Shown piece by piece: positions 23,452 to 33,609 of a stretch of DNA of 64,000 nucleotides. Numbering within the stretch: position 1 is the first letter of the stretch; every line of letters starts with the position of its first letter. The translations under genes were made by a program, and so were the position numbers. Under the pieces are notes generated by a model. The model saw only the letters and a list, made by a program, of their open reading frames with translations. It ran no database searches and was not told where the DNA came from. This DNA is from Candidatus Avimuribaculum pullicola. GTDB lineage: Bacteria > Bacteroidota > Bacteroidia > Bacteroidales > Muribaculaceae. Location of the stretch: the NCBI GenBank assembly GCA_018716295.1, contig DVKC01000018.1, positions 1 through 64,000 on the forward strand. Direction: 5' to 3'.

Positions 23452-25758
23452 TTATTCGTTGCCTGTCCAGGTTACGTTCCACACAGCCACGCGATTTTTG
23501 TTTTCGGCGAGGCCAGATGGCGACAGGTTGACAAATTCGATGGTGAACGCGCCGGTCACGTTGATGTTCTCTTCGACGTGCGTGTAGAGTACACCTTTGT
23601 TATACGAGCCTTCGATGTTGAATGTGTGCACTACCGAGCCGTTTTGTTTAATATCGACGCGGAAACCGATTGGGTCGCTCTCGTTGAACGGTATGCCGAA
23701 GTTGAACGACAATTCACTGCAACCGCCTGAGATTGTCGGTGATACTATTGAGCCGGCACGGCTGGTGTTGCCGTTCATACATGGAGCGTAGGCAAACTCG
23801 GTGGTCGAACCAGTCATGTAGCCGATGAACTGGAAGTAAGGACTTTCGGCCGACGAGTCGTCGGTACCGGCCAGCAGGCTACAGTTGGTGGCTGTCCAGC
23901 CATCGGTCGATGTGAACGTATTGTAGTAACCTGTCGGGTCGCCAAATGTTTCAAAGTCGGCACGATTGGCTGATACTGGCGTGTCGGGATCGTCTGGCCC
24001 TGGGTCGGGTGTTGTTCCACTTGATATTCCGAAACGGAAGTCGTCCATACACCAGGTGGCGTAGTTGGCATCTTCGGTAGCTTCGTAGCAGAAGCCGATG
24101 AAGATTGTTCCCTCATAGCTGCTCAGGTCGATGTCGCCCGATTCAACCCAACTTGAATATCCGCTTGCTGGAGGAGTAGGCCATTGAGCTTGAGCTGTTA
24201 TGTCGGTCTTGGTGGCAGTGGCCGGGTCGTTGGTTGAGAGTACATATACTTTCAACTCGGTGGTTGTTGCGCCATAGCCATTGACTTGTGTGCGGAACGA
24301 GAATACTTTTTCACTTGCCGATGTTACATCGAGGGCAGGAGTTATTAACCAGATGTTGAATGGAGGTGTCGCTGAACCCGAGGAATTGTAGCCCGATGCA
24401 GTGATGTAGTAGTTGTTGTCAAATTCACGGCACCACCAGTCTTGGCCGCCCGATTCGATCATAGTCCAGCCCGAAGGCACTTCACCGCCCTCGAAGTCCT
24501 CGTAAAGACTTGCTTCACCGCCAGTAGTAACCGACATTTCATATTCGCTACTTGAGCCGCTGTTGCCGGTGAGGCCGTATGTGCCCATGTAGCTTTCAAG
24601 TTTGCCAGTTACCCAAATTTGGGTTCCAAGTACCGATGGGTTGTCGCGCAAGTTGGCAGCCGAGCGCAGGGCACTGCCTTGTGGCAGTTCCATGACGATA
24701 CATTGCGAGATGTCGCGAGTGTCGGCAGTCGCGCCTATTACCAGTGTGTTGTCGAGAGTAGTCGGGGCTTCCCATTCGATGTCGCTGTTGCCTGTGATTG
24801 TGGTCACTTCGGGGGCTACGGCACCCACAACGTATCCAGTCACCCAGCCCGAAGCGGCACCTTGCAGCTCGATAGCTTGCTCGATGGTGTACGGGTCGGC
24901 CTTTGTCCCGCTGGTTTCGGTTGTGAATCCCGACAGGTCGTCGGTGTCACGCAGGAGCAATTGCCAGTCGGTGCCATAGTAGCTAAGGATTGCTACGATG
25001 GTGCCGCTGCCCATTGGCAGCAAATCGGCCTGGAAGTCGGCGTAGCTGCTGTTGCGCATTATGATGGTGTTGCCGTCGCTATCGACCACTGTGCGGTTGG
25101 TGCTGTTGTCGGCATCAGAGAATGTGGTGAGTCCATCGGCTTCTTCAAAATGCACGTTGCGTAACCTCACGAGCTGGCCTTGCAGCCTGATTATATCCTC
25201 GGTGGAGTTGGAAAGGTCGCCAAGGTTGATGTCGATGGTGTCAACCTTTGTCACATCGGGCATTCCGTTAAGGTGTACGCGCGATTCGAAGAGCTCGCGT
25301 GTCATGAAAGTGGCTTCCCAGCCATATTGGGTGGTGTATTCAGGTTGCCCGAGTTGTTGCAATCCATTGTACTTTCCTATGTACATGCCGCTTACCGATA
25401 GCACCACTTCTTGTCCCACGCGGTAGGTGTTGAACATGTCGGGGTAGCGTATCGACATTGGCAGCGAGCCAGTTTCGTCTTGTATGTACAGGCAGTTGTA
25501 AATGTTACCCGACTCGTCGGAGCTGATTACGCGAGCCTTGATGTACAGGCTGTCGCCGTTTTCGGCAAATCCGATTGTGTCGATATAGTTGCGGTCGCTG
25601 TTCCAGTACAGCGTTTTGAGTTCATTGATTGTGATATTGGCCTCAAGGTTGGTGCTGGGTATTACCATCGGCGGGGTGTCGAAGTTGTCGGAGCAGCCGA
25701 CGATTCCCGCGGAAGCCAACGCTAACACTGATGCGAGATATAATCTATTGATTCTCAT
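23452..25758 (-). CDS. DUF5689-type lipoprotein with choice-of-anchor-like domain
   Basis: Start reassigned to MRINRLYLASVLALASAGIVGCSDN (lipobox); OB/Ig-like tandem domains. Confidence 0.7.
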   Translation of the reverse strand: MRINRLYLASVLALASAGIVGCSDNFDTPPMVIPSTNLEANITINELKTLYWNSDRNYIDTIGFAENGDSLYIKARVISSDESGNIYNCLYIQDETGSLPMSIRYPDMFNTYRVGQEVVLSVSGMYIGKYNGLQQLGQPEYTTQYGWEATFMTRELFESRVHLNGMPDVTKVDTIDINLGDLSNSTEDIIRLQGQLVRLRNVHFEEADGLTTFSDADNSTNRTVVDSDGNTIIMRNSSYADFQADLLPMGSGTIVAILSYYGTDWQLLLRDTDDLSGFTTETSGTKADPYTIEQAIELQGAASGWVTGYVVGAVAPEVTTITGNSDIEWEAPTTLDNTLVIGATADTRDISQCIVMELPQGSALRSAANLRDNPSVLGTQIWVTGKLESYMGTYGLTGNSGSSSEYEMSVTTGGEASLYEDFEGGEVPSGWTMIESGGQDWWCREFDNNYYITASGYNSSGSATPPFNIWLITPALDVTSASEKVFSFRTQVNGYGATTTELKVYVLSTNDPATATKTDITAQAQWPTPPASGYSSWVESGDIDLSSYEGTIFIGFCYEATEDANYATWCMDDFRFGISSGTTPDPGPDDPDTPVSANRADFETFGDPTGYYNTFTSTDGWTATNCSLLAGTDDSSAESPYFQFIGYMTGSTTEFAYAPCMNGNTSRAGSIVSPTISGGCSELSFNFGIPFNESDPIGFRVDIKQNGSVVHTFNIEGSYNKGVLYTHVEENINVTGAFTIEFVNLSPSGLAENKNRVAVWNVTWTGNE

Positions 25759-25803
25759 AGCGTGTATATTGTAATGTTTTATGTGTGTTGACAATAAAAA
25801 TGG

Positions 25804-28560
25804 TTAAAATCTTACGCCTACGGTGAAATAAACCTTTATACCTTGTGCGTAGTAGTATTTGTTGGGGTAGCGGGTGGTAGTATAGTTGGTGTAGTCAAAG
25901 CGACCTTGCTGGTAACCTCCCGTCTGTATGTTCTTGTTGTTAAGTACGTTGTCGATATTCAAGTTGAGGTTGAGCGATGCCGTGCGGTTGAGGTATATAA
26001 GTTTGCCGATGCTCAGGTTCAGCACGAATGCGTCGTTGAGTTTCTCTTGGCGTGTAATGCCCTCGATGCGCTGCTGCAATTCCTCTTCAGAGCTTACTTG
26101 CGTCCACAGGTTAGGCAATGCCTCGTGGCGTATCGGTGAGAGGTCAACATAGCTGTCGCCCATCCATACGCCTGTCACATTGAAGAACCACATGCCAGGA
26201 GCTACATAGTCGAAACCGAGGCTGTAGGCCTGTTGCGGTGTGCCGCCCACGTAGAAGTTTTTCAGGTAAACAGTCTGCGTGGTGTCGGGCATCGAGCCAT
26301 TTTCATAGCTACGAGTTCCTGTTGGGCGGTTCTTGTATTGGTAGCGCGAGAATGTACCAGCGAAGTTGACAGTCAACGATGGAGTAATCTTGTAGGCCAA
26401 TCCCACTTCCACGCCTTTGTAGGTCTTGTTTACGCCTGTGAGCACGTAGTTCATGAATGTCGAGAACTGGTCGTCATAGAATGCCGTGCGTTCGGTGTCA
26501 TCATAGATGTTGGTCCAGAAGCCGGTAATCGTACCCTTGAAGTTGCGGTAGTTGAACGCGTATGCTATGTCGGCCGATAGAATTCGTGCGCTGCTAAGCC
26601 CTGTGATAGCATCGTCCTTGATGCGAGGCGAGATATATGATTGCTCGAAAGTCGGGGCTTTTGTGCCGTATGCGGCATGGAAACGGAAGCTGTTGCGTCC
26701 GTCGAGCTTGTAGGTTGCACCCACTTTGAACATTGCGTTGTCAAACTGGTGCAACACACCTTTGCCGTATGAGTTCTCGGGCGAGCGACCGTTGCGCATT
26801 TTACCGTCGCGCTGGAATTGTGTGTAGCTCACGCGGAAACCGTAGTTGATGTCCCAGTGCGGGAGGTTTATGACATTTTGCAACCAAGCATTGGCCGATA
26901 TGGAGTTGATGTCGTAGTCATAGCCGAAACGGTCGCCCTCGCCCACGCGGCGGTTGGGGTTGTTGAGGTCGTTTTGCAGCAACATGTCGTTGTCGGGGAA
27001 GTCACGTTCGGCAAATTGGTCGATATCGGTCCAGTAACGTCCGCCCAGCAGGTCTTTGATAGTCTTGTAATAAGAAGCCCTGGTGTAATTGAGTCCTACA
27101 CCGCCTTGCAGCGTCAAGAAGTCGTTGAGGCGCATGTTGAGTGTTGAGTTCAGTAGCACGTTGAATTGGTTGCTGTGGCGTTTTTCGAGTATGTAGGTCG
27201 AACCTTTGTCAACACCCGTTTGGTCGGCCTCGTAGTTGTTGAGGAAGTTGGTCTGGTATATCGAGCCCCAGTCAACTTGGCGGAAGTCTTCGTTGTTCTG
27301 CCACAGGTCGGTGTATCGGTCGATTGATTCCTGGTCGTCGTAGTATGACGGCAGATAGCGATAGTAATCGGGGCGAGGGTCGGCAGCATTGTACCAGTTG
27401 AGAGCCGATGACGAGTAATACGACTTGCGCACGGCCACGCCCGTGTTGAGCGACACGTTGCTGTTTGGAGTCCATATCCAGTTCAATATGGCAGTAGGGT
27501 CGAAGCATTCCACTACGCGGGCTGTGCGTTTGTCGCCGTTGGGCATGTATCCCCAGTTGGGATTGTAGCGAGTGCTACCCGACAGTTCGTATGCCTCCTC
27601 GTATGTGGCCGAGTTGTTCGACCGTTGCGTCGGTGCGCCGAATGTCGTTAGCGACAAGCTGTGCTGGTCGTTGAACACCTTTTGGGCCGACAAGAAGTAA
27701 CCGCCCGAGTGGTAGAACGTACCAGGGTATATGCCCTCGTCGGAATAGCGTCCTACAGCCGAAACTGTCAATGCCCAGCCTTTGCTGTTCAGCCCGGTGG
27801 CGTATGTCACCATGCCGCGAGCATAATAATTGCCGTTGGTGTATGCCAAGCTCGCCCGCAATCCAGGAGCGTAGTCGCGGGCAAAGGTGTTGATGTTGGT
27901 GGCACCACCCACTTGCCCGAATCCGAATGAAGTGGATTCAAGTCCGATACCCACGTTCTTGTTGCGGAACGCCTGGTTGAGTCCACCCAGCATGCTGTAA
28001 TTGAATCGTCCGCGTGCTGGTTCGTTGAAATTCACGCCGTTGATGTAGGTTTCGGAATACTCGGAGTCGTAGCCTCGCAGGCGGAAACGCATAACGCTGA
28101 AGTCCCAGCTTGCAGCTTGGTAGAACACGTCGTCGGACGCACCCGAGAGCAGTCCTATCGACTGGCTGTTACCTTCTTCGTCTTCGAGTTGTGACTCGTC
28201 GATCATCAAGTCTTCATCGCCACTGAAAGCGGCCGAGTAGATTGATTGCGACTTCATGGAGATTTCTCCCATGTCATCGACTGCGCCGCCCACAATTTCT
28301 ACTTGCGACGACCAGTCGTCATAGCCTGCACACAGAATGAGCAGGTTGTCGGTGCCAGGAGATGCCGAGGAAATCCGGAAGTCGCCATTGGGTCCCGATA
28401 CCACCGAAATGTCTTGTCCTTCAAGTATCACGGTGGCTCCTGCCAGAGGCTGTCCGTTGCGGGCATCCACCACTACGCCGCGCAACCCTGCGTTTTGGGC
28501 AATTGCCGGCAAGGTCGCCAAGAGCGTAATGAGCAGTAAGAGTTTGATTCTCATAAGCAA
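25804..28560 (-). CDS. TonB-dependent receptor with N-terminal carboxypeptidase-regulatory-like domain
   Basis: LRGVVVDARNGQPLAGATVILEG..., long beta-barrel, C-terminal ...KVYFTVGVRF. Confidence 0.9.
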   Translation of the reverse strand: MLMRIKLLLLITLLATLPAIAQNAGLRGVVVDARNGQPLAGATVILEGQDISVVSGPNGDFRISSASPGTDNLLILCAGYDDWSSQVEIVGGAVDDMGEISMKSQSIYSAAFSGDEDLMIDESQLEDEEGNSQSIGLLSGASDDVFYQAASWDFSVMRFRLRGYDSEYSETYINGVNFNEPARGRFNYSMLGGLNQAFRNKNVGIGLESTSFGFGQVGGATNINTFARDYAPGLRASLAYTNGNYYARGMVTYATGLNSKGWALTVSAVGRYSDEGIYPGTFYHSGGYFLSAQKVFNDQHSLSLTTFGAPTQRSNNSATYEEAYELSGSTRYNPNWGYMPNGDKRTARVVECFDPTAILNWIWTPNSNVSLNTGVAVRKSYYSSSALNWYNAADPRPDYYRYLPSYYDDQESIDRYTDLWQNNEDFRQVDWGSIYQTNFLNNYEADQTGVDKGSTYILEKRHSNQFNVLLNSTLNMRLNDFLTLQGGVGLNYTRASYYKTIKDLLGGRYWTDIDQFAERDFPDNDMLLQNDLNNPNRRVGEGDRFGYDYDINSISANAWLQNVINLPHWDINYGFRVSYTQFQRDGKMRNGRSPENSYGKGVLHQFDNAMFKVGATYKLDGRNSFRFHAAYGTKAPTFEQSYISPRIKDDAITGLSSARILSADIAYAFNYRNFKGTITGFWTNIYDDTERTAFYDDQFSTFMNYVLTGVNKTYKGVEVGLAYKITPSLTVNFAGTFSRYQYKNRPTGTRSYENGSMPDTTQTVYLKNFYVGGTPQQAYSLGFDYVAPGMWFFNVTGVWMGDSYVDLSPIRHEALPNLWTQVSSEEELQQRIEGITRQEKLNDAFVLNLSIGKLIYLNRTASLNLNLNIDNVLNNKNIQTGGYQQGRFDYTNYTTTRYPNKYYYAQGIKVYFTVGVRF

Positions 28561-28964
28561 AGGGGTTAGTAATTTAGTTTTGTCTTAATTATCTATGTTT
28601 AATAGTTGTCCGTTGTGGCATTCGACGCTTATGGCTGTGCCAAGTGTTACTTTGCAGCAGCGTTGCAGAGAGCCGTTATTGCTAACAAATGTATATATTT
28701 ATTTCCAAATATCATTAGTTTGTGTGAACAAATTTTAATTGACCAGCGTTGTCGGCACAGTGCATGTTTGTAAAGTTCGCAAATTTCGCATTTTGCAACC
28801 AAAAAAGTGTAACAACCATGTAAAATTCACCGATTAACGTTCACTTTAGGGCTGCTTTATGGCGAAATTTTTTCTTTTGTTTATTTTATCGATTTGCAAG
28901 CTGGTAGATTGGAGATAATTTCTTAATTTTGGTGCGTTCTAAACGTAACACATATTCTGGATTT

Positions 28965-30005
28965 ATGAAAAAATTATTGGCAATAATCGCGGCAGTCGCA
29001 GTGGTGTTTTCAATCACTGCCGGCAACGAAAAGCGTTACCAAGTGTTCGGGGTGGCTTTTTATAATCTTGAAAACTTCTTCGACACCATCAATAACAATG
29101 GTAAATATGATTATGAGTACACCGAGAACGGCTCCAAGCAGTGGGACGGGGAGAAGTACCGCAACAAGGTGCATAACATGGCATACGCCATAAGCCAGAT
29201 GGCCACGAAGTCAACGCCGATGGGCCCAGCTATTATCGGTGTGTCGGAAATAGAAAATATAACTCCGCTGCAAGACTTGGTTAAAGATCCAGCCTTGAAG
29301 GACAAGCGGCTGCAAATTGTGCACCATGATTCGCCCGACTTGCGTGGCATCGACGTGGCATTGCTTTACAACCCGCGTTTCTTCCGTGTGCTCAATGTGG
29401 TGAATTCACGTGTCGTTGTCGATGGTTATCCCGAGTTCAAGACGCGCGACCAGATGTGTGTAACCGGATTGCTTGCTGGCGAGAAAGTGAGCGTGATTGT
29501 CAATCACTGGCCTTCGCGCAGTGGCGGTCAAGAGCGGTCAAATTATTTGCGTGAAGCTGCTGCCAAGCGTGTGAGGCTGACGGTTGATTCCTTGCTCAAC
29601 GATGACCCCAACCAGGGTATAATAATCATGGGTGACTTGAACGACGACCCTTTCAACTCAAGTGTGGCCGAGGTGCTTGGCGCAAAAAAGGAGAAAGAAG
29701 ATGTGGTTGCCGATAATGACCTGTACAATCCTTGGTGGGAAACGCTCGACAAGGGGATTGGCACGTTGGCTTATCGTGGTTCATGGAATTTGTTTGACCA
29801 AATTATCGTGTCGAAGTATTTCCTTGGCGACCGTTCGCGGCTAACGTTGCTCAACCATAAGGTGCTGAATTTTGACTTTTTGCGTACCAAGGAGGGCGAC
29901 CGCAAGGGTTATCCGTTGCGCACACATGCATCGGGTGTTTACCTCAATGGCTACAGCGACCACTTCCCCACCGAGATATTCCTTGTAAAGGAAGTGGAAC
30001 GATAA
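28965..30005 (+). CDS. Endonuclease/exonuclease/phosphatase (EEP) family secreted protein
   Basis: FYNLENFFD, IGVSEIEN, IVNHWPSR, MGDLNDDP, DHFPTE EEP motifs; signal peptide. Confidence 0.9.
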   Translation: MKKLLAIIAAVAVVFSITAGNEKRYQVFGVAFYNLENFFDTINNNGKYDYEYTENGSKQWDGEKYRNKVHNMAYAISQMATKSTPMGPAIIGVSEIENITPLQDLVKDPALKDKRLQIVHHDSPDLRGIDVALLYNPRFFRVLNVVNSRVVVDGYPEFKTRDQMCVTGLLAGEKVSVIVNHWPSRSGGQERSNYLREAAAKRVRLTVDSLLNDDPNQGIIIMGDLNDDPFNSSVAEVLGAKKEKEDVVADNDLYNPWWETLDKGIGTLAYRGSWNLFDQIIVSKYFLGDRSRLTLLNHKVLNFDFLRTKEGDRKGYPLRTHASGVYLNGYSDHFPTEIFLVKEVER

Positions 30006-30074
30006 AAAGAGATTGATTTATAATGGCAAAGGGTGTGCTGCAAGCTGTGGGTGTAGCACACTCGTTGTGCATAT

Positions 30075-30905
30075 ATGTTTCGCACGATGGTTATAACTGC
30101 CTCTATTGTCACATATAATACCGATGTAAACGAGCTGGCGAGCTGCTTGCAGTCGCTGGTGAATGGATGTGTGTCAACCATCTATGTATGTGACAATTCT
30201 CCAACGGCACAGTTGCGTGAATTTTGCCAATCGTGTGCCAGTGTGGAGTATATCTTCAATAATGCCAACCTTGGATATGGCGCAGGCCACAATGTGGCGA
30301 TACGGCGCAGTTTGCAACGTGTGGCCGATTATCACCTTGTCATAAATTCAGATGTTTACTTTGGTGATGGTGTGATCGAACGCATTGTTGCATATATGGA
30401 GGAAAACCGCGATGTGGCGCAGCTTATTCCTAATGTGGTCTATCCCGATGGCAGCCTGCAGTATGTGTGCAGGTTGTTGCCCACGCCCGCCAACTTGATT
30501 TTCCGCCGATTCTTGCCTGCACGCATGGTCGAACGTATGAATTACCGTTATTTGCTTAAGTTCTGGGATCATAGCCAGCCATTGAATGTGCCATACCATC
30601 AAGGTAGTTTCATGTTTTTCCGCACGAGTTGTTTTGAGAGTGTCGGGCTGTTTGACGAGCGTTTCTTCATGTATCCCGAGGATATTGACATCACACGCCG
30701 TATGCACCGCCATTTTCGTACCATGTATTGGCCCGAAGTGACGATAGTACATGCCCATCGTGCATCGTCATATAAAAACAGAAAGATGCTTAAAATTCAC
30801 ATAACCAATATGATACGCTACTTCAACAAATGGGGTTGGTTCTTCGACCGCGAGCGCAGTGAGTGGAATCGTCGTTTGCTCAAGCAGTTGGGCTACCGGC
30901 AGTGA
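30075..30905 (+). CDS. Glycosyltransferase family 2 (rhamnosyltransferase-like)
   Basis: ITASIVTYNTD, NLGYGAGHNVAIR, INSDVYF, FDERFFMYPEDIDITRRMH. Confidence 0.9.
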   Translation: MFRTMVITASIVTYNTDVNELASCLQSLVNGCVSTIYVCDNSPTAQLREFCQSCASVEYIFNNANLGYGAGHNVAIRRSLQRVADYHLVINSDVYFGDGVIERIVAYMEENRDVAQLIPNVVYPDGSLQYVCRLLPTPANLIFRRFLPARMVERMNYRYLLKFWDHSQPLNVPYHQGSFMFFRTSCFESVGLFDERFFMYPEDIDITRRMHRHFRTMYWPEVTIVHAHRASSYKNRKMLKIHITNMIRYFNKWGWFFDRERSEWNRRLLKQLGYRQ

Positions 30906-31100
30906 AAATACGTGAAAGTCGTTGGAGAGGAAAGTGTGCCAAATTAGATAAATACGGCACATTACTTACGATTTATAAGTTGCAACAATTAATTTGACAT
31001 GTAGAAATTGCCCCAGAGGGGCTTGAACTTGCATTAATAATAGAACAGCTATATCGCTACCACGTTCTGTCTGTCATGATTTTCTAACGACAGATTTGGG

Positions 31101-32381
31101 TTAAATGGCGTATAATGGAATGTTTGTGAGGTTGCCTTGCTGCTTGTATGGTAGCATTGAATACCGCTCTGCGTGGAGTTGTGGATTTCGAGCCAACATA
31201 GCAGTCAGGGAGTTTGCCCTGACATTTTTTTCGGCTTTGACTTCTATGGGTATCATCTCGGCATCACGTTGAATGACAAAATCAAGTTCAAGTCTGGAGT
31301 CGTTGGTGGAATGGTAATATATCGGTTCAATACATTTGCTTTTCATTTGTTGCAACACATATTGTTCGGTCATTCCTCCTTTGTATTCTTTAAAAATGTC
31401 GTTTTTTATCAATACTTGGCTTGGAACAGTCCTGACCATGGCACCCATAAGGCCAATGTCGAGCATGTATAACTTGAATGCCGACAAGTCTTCATATATG
31501 CTGAGTGGAAGTTCTGGTTTTGTACATCTTGGAACTTTATAAATTAGTCCGCTGTTTATGAGCCATTGTATGGCAAGTTCAAAATCGTTGGCACGGGCAC
31601 CTTTGCGCAAAGCTCCATATATGTATTTTTTATTTTCCTTGAATAATTGAGATGGAATACTATTCCACACCATGCGAATGCGTGGAACTTGTTCGCGCGG
31701 AGCGTGTTTCGAGAAATCGAGGTCATATCCTTGCAATATCTCAAGTTGAATGTTGCGGACTTCTTGTAAGGCCTCGGTTTCGACATATTTGAGGACGGCT
31801 TCGGGCATACCGCCAACATAATAATATTGTCGCAACAGGTCGGTGAATTTGTCGTGTATTAGGTTAATTGTATCAAAGTCGTGGATAGCAATCAATTTGT
31901 GAGCTTCTTCTTCGCCTTTTGCCATAAGAAATTCCTCAAAGTTAAGAGGAAATAAATTGATGACATTTATCTTGCCTACAGGGAATGAAATATCATTGTG
32001 CAATGATATTCCGAGCAGCGAACCTGCTACAGCTATATGGTATTCTGGTGCTTCTTCTTTGAAGTATTTCAAGGCTTCCAATGCTTCGGGAATGTCTTGC
32101 ACTTCATCGAGAATGATGAGTGTGTCGTTTGGGGTAATATCGACTGATGTAATTGCACGTAATCCTCGTAATATTCGTTCTACGTTGAAATCTTGAGCGA
32201 AAAGTTGTTGCACCAAATCGTTTTTGCGGCATACTATGTATGCTTCTTTTTTATATTCGAGTCTTGCAAACTCATGTAGCAGCCATGTTTTGCCAACTTG
32301 GCGTGCGCCATTTAGCATAAGAGGTTTTCTATCGGGCTTGTTTTTCCAGTCTATAAGTTGTTGCAATGCAAGTCTTTTCAT
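31101..32381 (-). CDS. AAA ATPase with DUF4143 C-terminal domain
   Basis: MLNGARQVGKTWLLHEFA, LIILDEVQDIPEALEALKYF, C-terminal LELDFVIQRDAEMIPIEVKAEKN nuclease-like. Confidence 0.9.
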   Translation of the reverse strand: MKRLALQQLIDWKNKPDRKPLMLNGARQVGKTWLLHEFARLEYKKEAYIVCRKNDLVQQLFAQDFNVERILRGLRAITSVDITPNDTLIILDEVQDIPEALEALKYFKEEAPEYHIAVAGSLLGISLHNDISFPVGKINVINLFPLNFEEFLMAKGEEEAHKLIAIHDFDTINLIHDKFTDLLRQYYYVGGMPEAVLKYVETEALQEVRNIQLEILQGYDLDFSKHAPREQVPRIRMVWNSIPSQLFKENKKYIYGALRKGARANDFELAIQWLINSGLIYKVPRCTKPELPLSIYEDLSAFKLYMLDIGLMGAMVRTVPSQVLIKNDIFKEYKGGMTEQYVLQQMKSKCIEPIYYHSTNDSRLELDFVIQRDAEMIPIEVKAEKNVRANSLTAMLARNPQLHAERYSMLPYKQQGNLTNIPLYAI

Positions 32382-32389
32382 ACGTATCG

Positions 32390-32503
32390 TACATTTTTCT
32401 GCACCTAAATAGTGGGTGTAAACACATTTTTAGACAAATATTGGGTTTGCAAATATACATTTTTCTGCACATAAAATGCGCAGTACAATACATTTTTTCG
32501 CAC
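32390..32503. repeat. Four-copy 33-bp-phased iteron array upstream of the DUF4143 gene
   Basis: TACATTTTTCTGCAC (32390), CACATTTTTAGACAA (32423), TACATTTTTCTGCAC (32456), TACATTTTTTCGCAC (32489). Confidence 0.75.
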
Positions 32504-32520
32504 TTGTGGCTTGGCTGGAC

Positions 32521-33414
32521 TTATTCGAAAAGTTTTTTGCGGTATTGTGTGGGCGAGAGTCCTAAGTGGGCTTTGACATATTTGCCGAAGAACGACAGGT
32601 TGGGGAAATCGAGGTCGAGGGCAATCTCTTTTATTGACTTTGACGAGTGTCTCAATTGTTTCTTGATTTCTTTTACAACAAACTCATTAATCCAGTCTGA
32701 TGCCGTTTTGCCGCTGGTGCGCTTGCACACTACCGACAAGTATTTTGGTGTAATACACAATTTCTCGGCATAGAAATTGACTGTGCGTTCTTTGAGGTCG
32801 CTGTTGGAAAGTAGCTCGATAAATCGCCCGAATAGTATCTCGCTCTGCTTGAGTTGCCCGTTGCCGTTTATACCGAGGTATTTGTCGATCAGGTACAGCA
32901 TTTTATGTATAGCTGCCATGGCCAGCGATAAGACAATCTCTCGGCGGTAGCGTTGCCCGTTGTTGATGGCTTCAGACTTGAGCAATGAATAGTAGGTGCG
33001 TAACCTTTCGGCATCGGTGCTGTCGTCGATATTCACAACAGGGTAGCCCGCAAAGTGGATATTGCTGTTGAACAGACGTTCGTTCATGGGTAATATCGAG
33101 AGCAGCATCTGCTGCGAAACCGTGATAGCGATGCACTTGAAATTGTCGGTGCTTGAGATATTGCTCATTTGCCTGTTTGGACGGCACACAATAATATTGT
33201 TAGGCCGCAAGGTGTATCTGTTAGCATCGACTTCACCGCTTATTTCACCATCGATACATGCCATGAACAGGAACGAGTCGAGGCTTATGGCCTTGTCGCC
33301 ACGAACCGAATCGCTAAGGTTGAAACACACCGACAGGTCACTATCGGAATAGTGTACCGAGATAAAGTCTTTGAAATCGTTTGATTGTATGTCGGTGTAT
33401 TGGCTACGTCCCAT
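32521..33414 (-). CDS. AraC-family transcriptional regulator
   Basis: C-terminal double HTH: LCITPKYLSVVCKRTSGKTASDWI...LSFFGKYVKAHLGLSPTQYR. Confidence 0.9.
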   Translation of the reverse strand: MGRSQYTDIQSNDFKDFISVHYSDSDLSVCFNLSDSVRGDKAISLDSFLFMACIDGEISGEVDANRYTLRPNNIIVCRPNRQMSNISSTDNFKCIAITVSQQMLLSILPMNERLFNSNIHFAGYPVVNIDDSTDAERLRTYYSLLKSEAINNGQRYRREIVLSLAMAAIHKMLYLIDKYLGINGNGQLKQSEILFGRFIELLSNSDLKERTVNFYAEKLCITPKYLSVVCKRTSGKTASDWINEFVVKEIKKQLRHSSKSIKEIALDLDFPNLSFFGKYVKAHLGLSPTQYRKKLFE

Positions 33415-33545
33415 ATTTTTCGGATAATTCGAGTTGGTTATTCCCGTGCTGCAAAAGTATAAATTAATGTTTGTCCGATAGATACCTGAAAGGATATAAT
33501 GTTGTTCTAATTGGCTACGGTAGTGCCTTGTGAGTGTTAAAAAAT

Positions 33546-33578
33546 GGCCGTTGAGTGGCTTTTTGCCACCCGACGGCC
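33546..33578. terminator. Rho-independent-type hairpin
   Basis: GGCCGTTGAGTGGC-TTTTT-GCCACCCGACGGCC. Confidence 0.6.
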
Positions 33579-33609
33579 GAGAATGGGTATCAAAATAGTA
33601 TTTTAGGGC

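Noticed and set aside
32390-32503. 33-bp periodic array as a CRISPR
   Set aside because: Only four degenerate short repeats (about 15 nt) sharing sequence beyond the core, no unique spacers and no cas genes; treated as operator-like iterons
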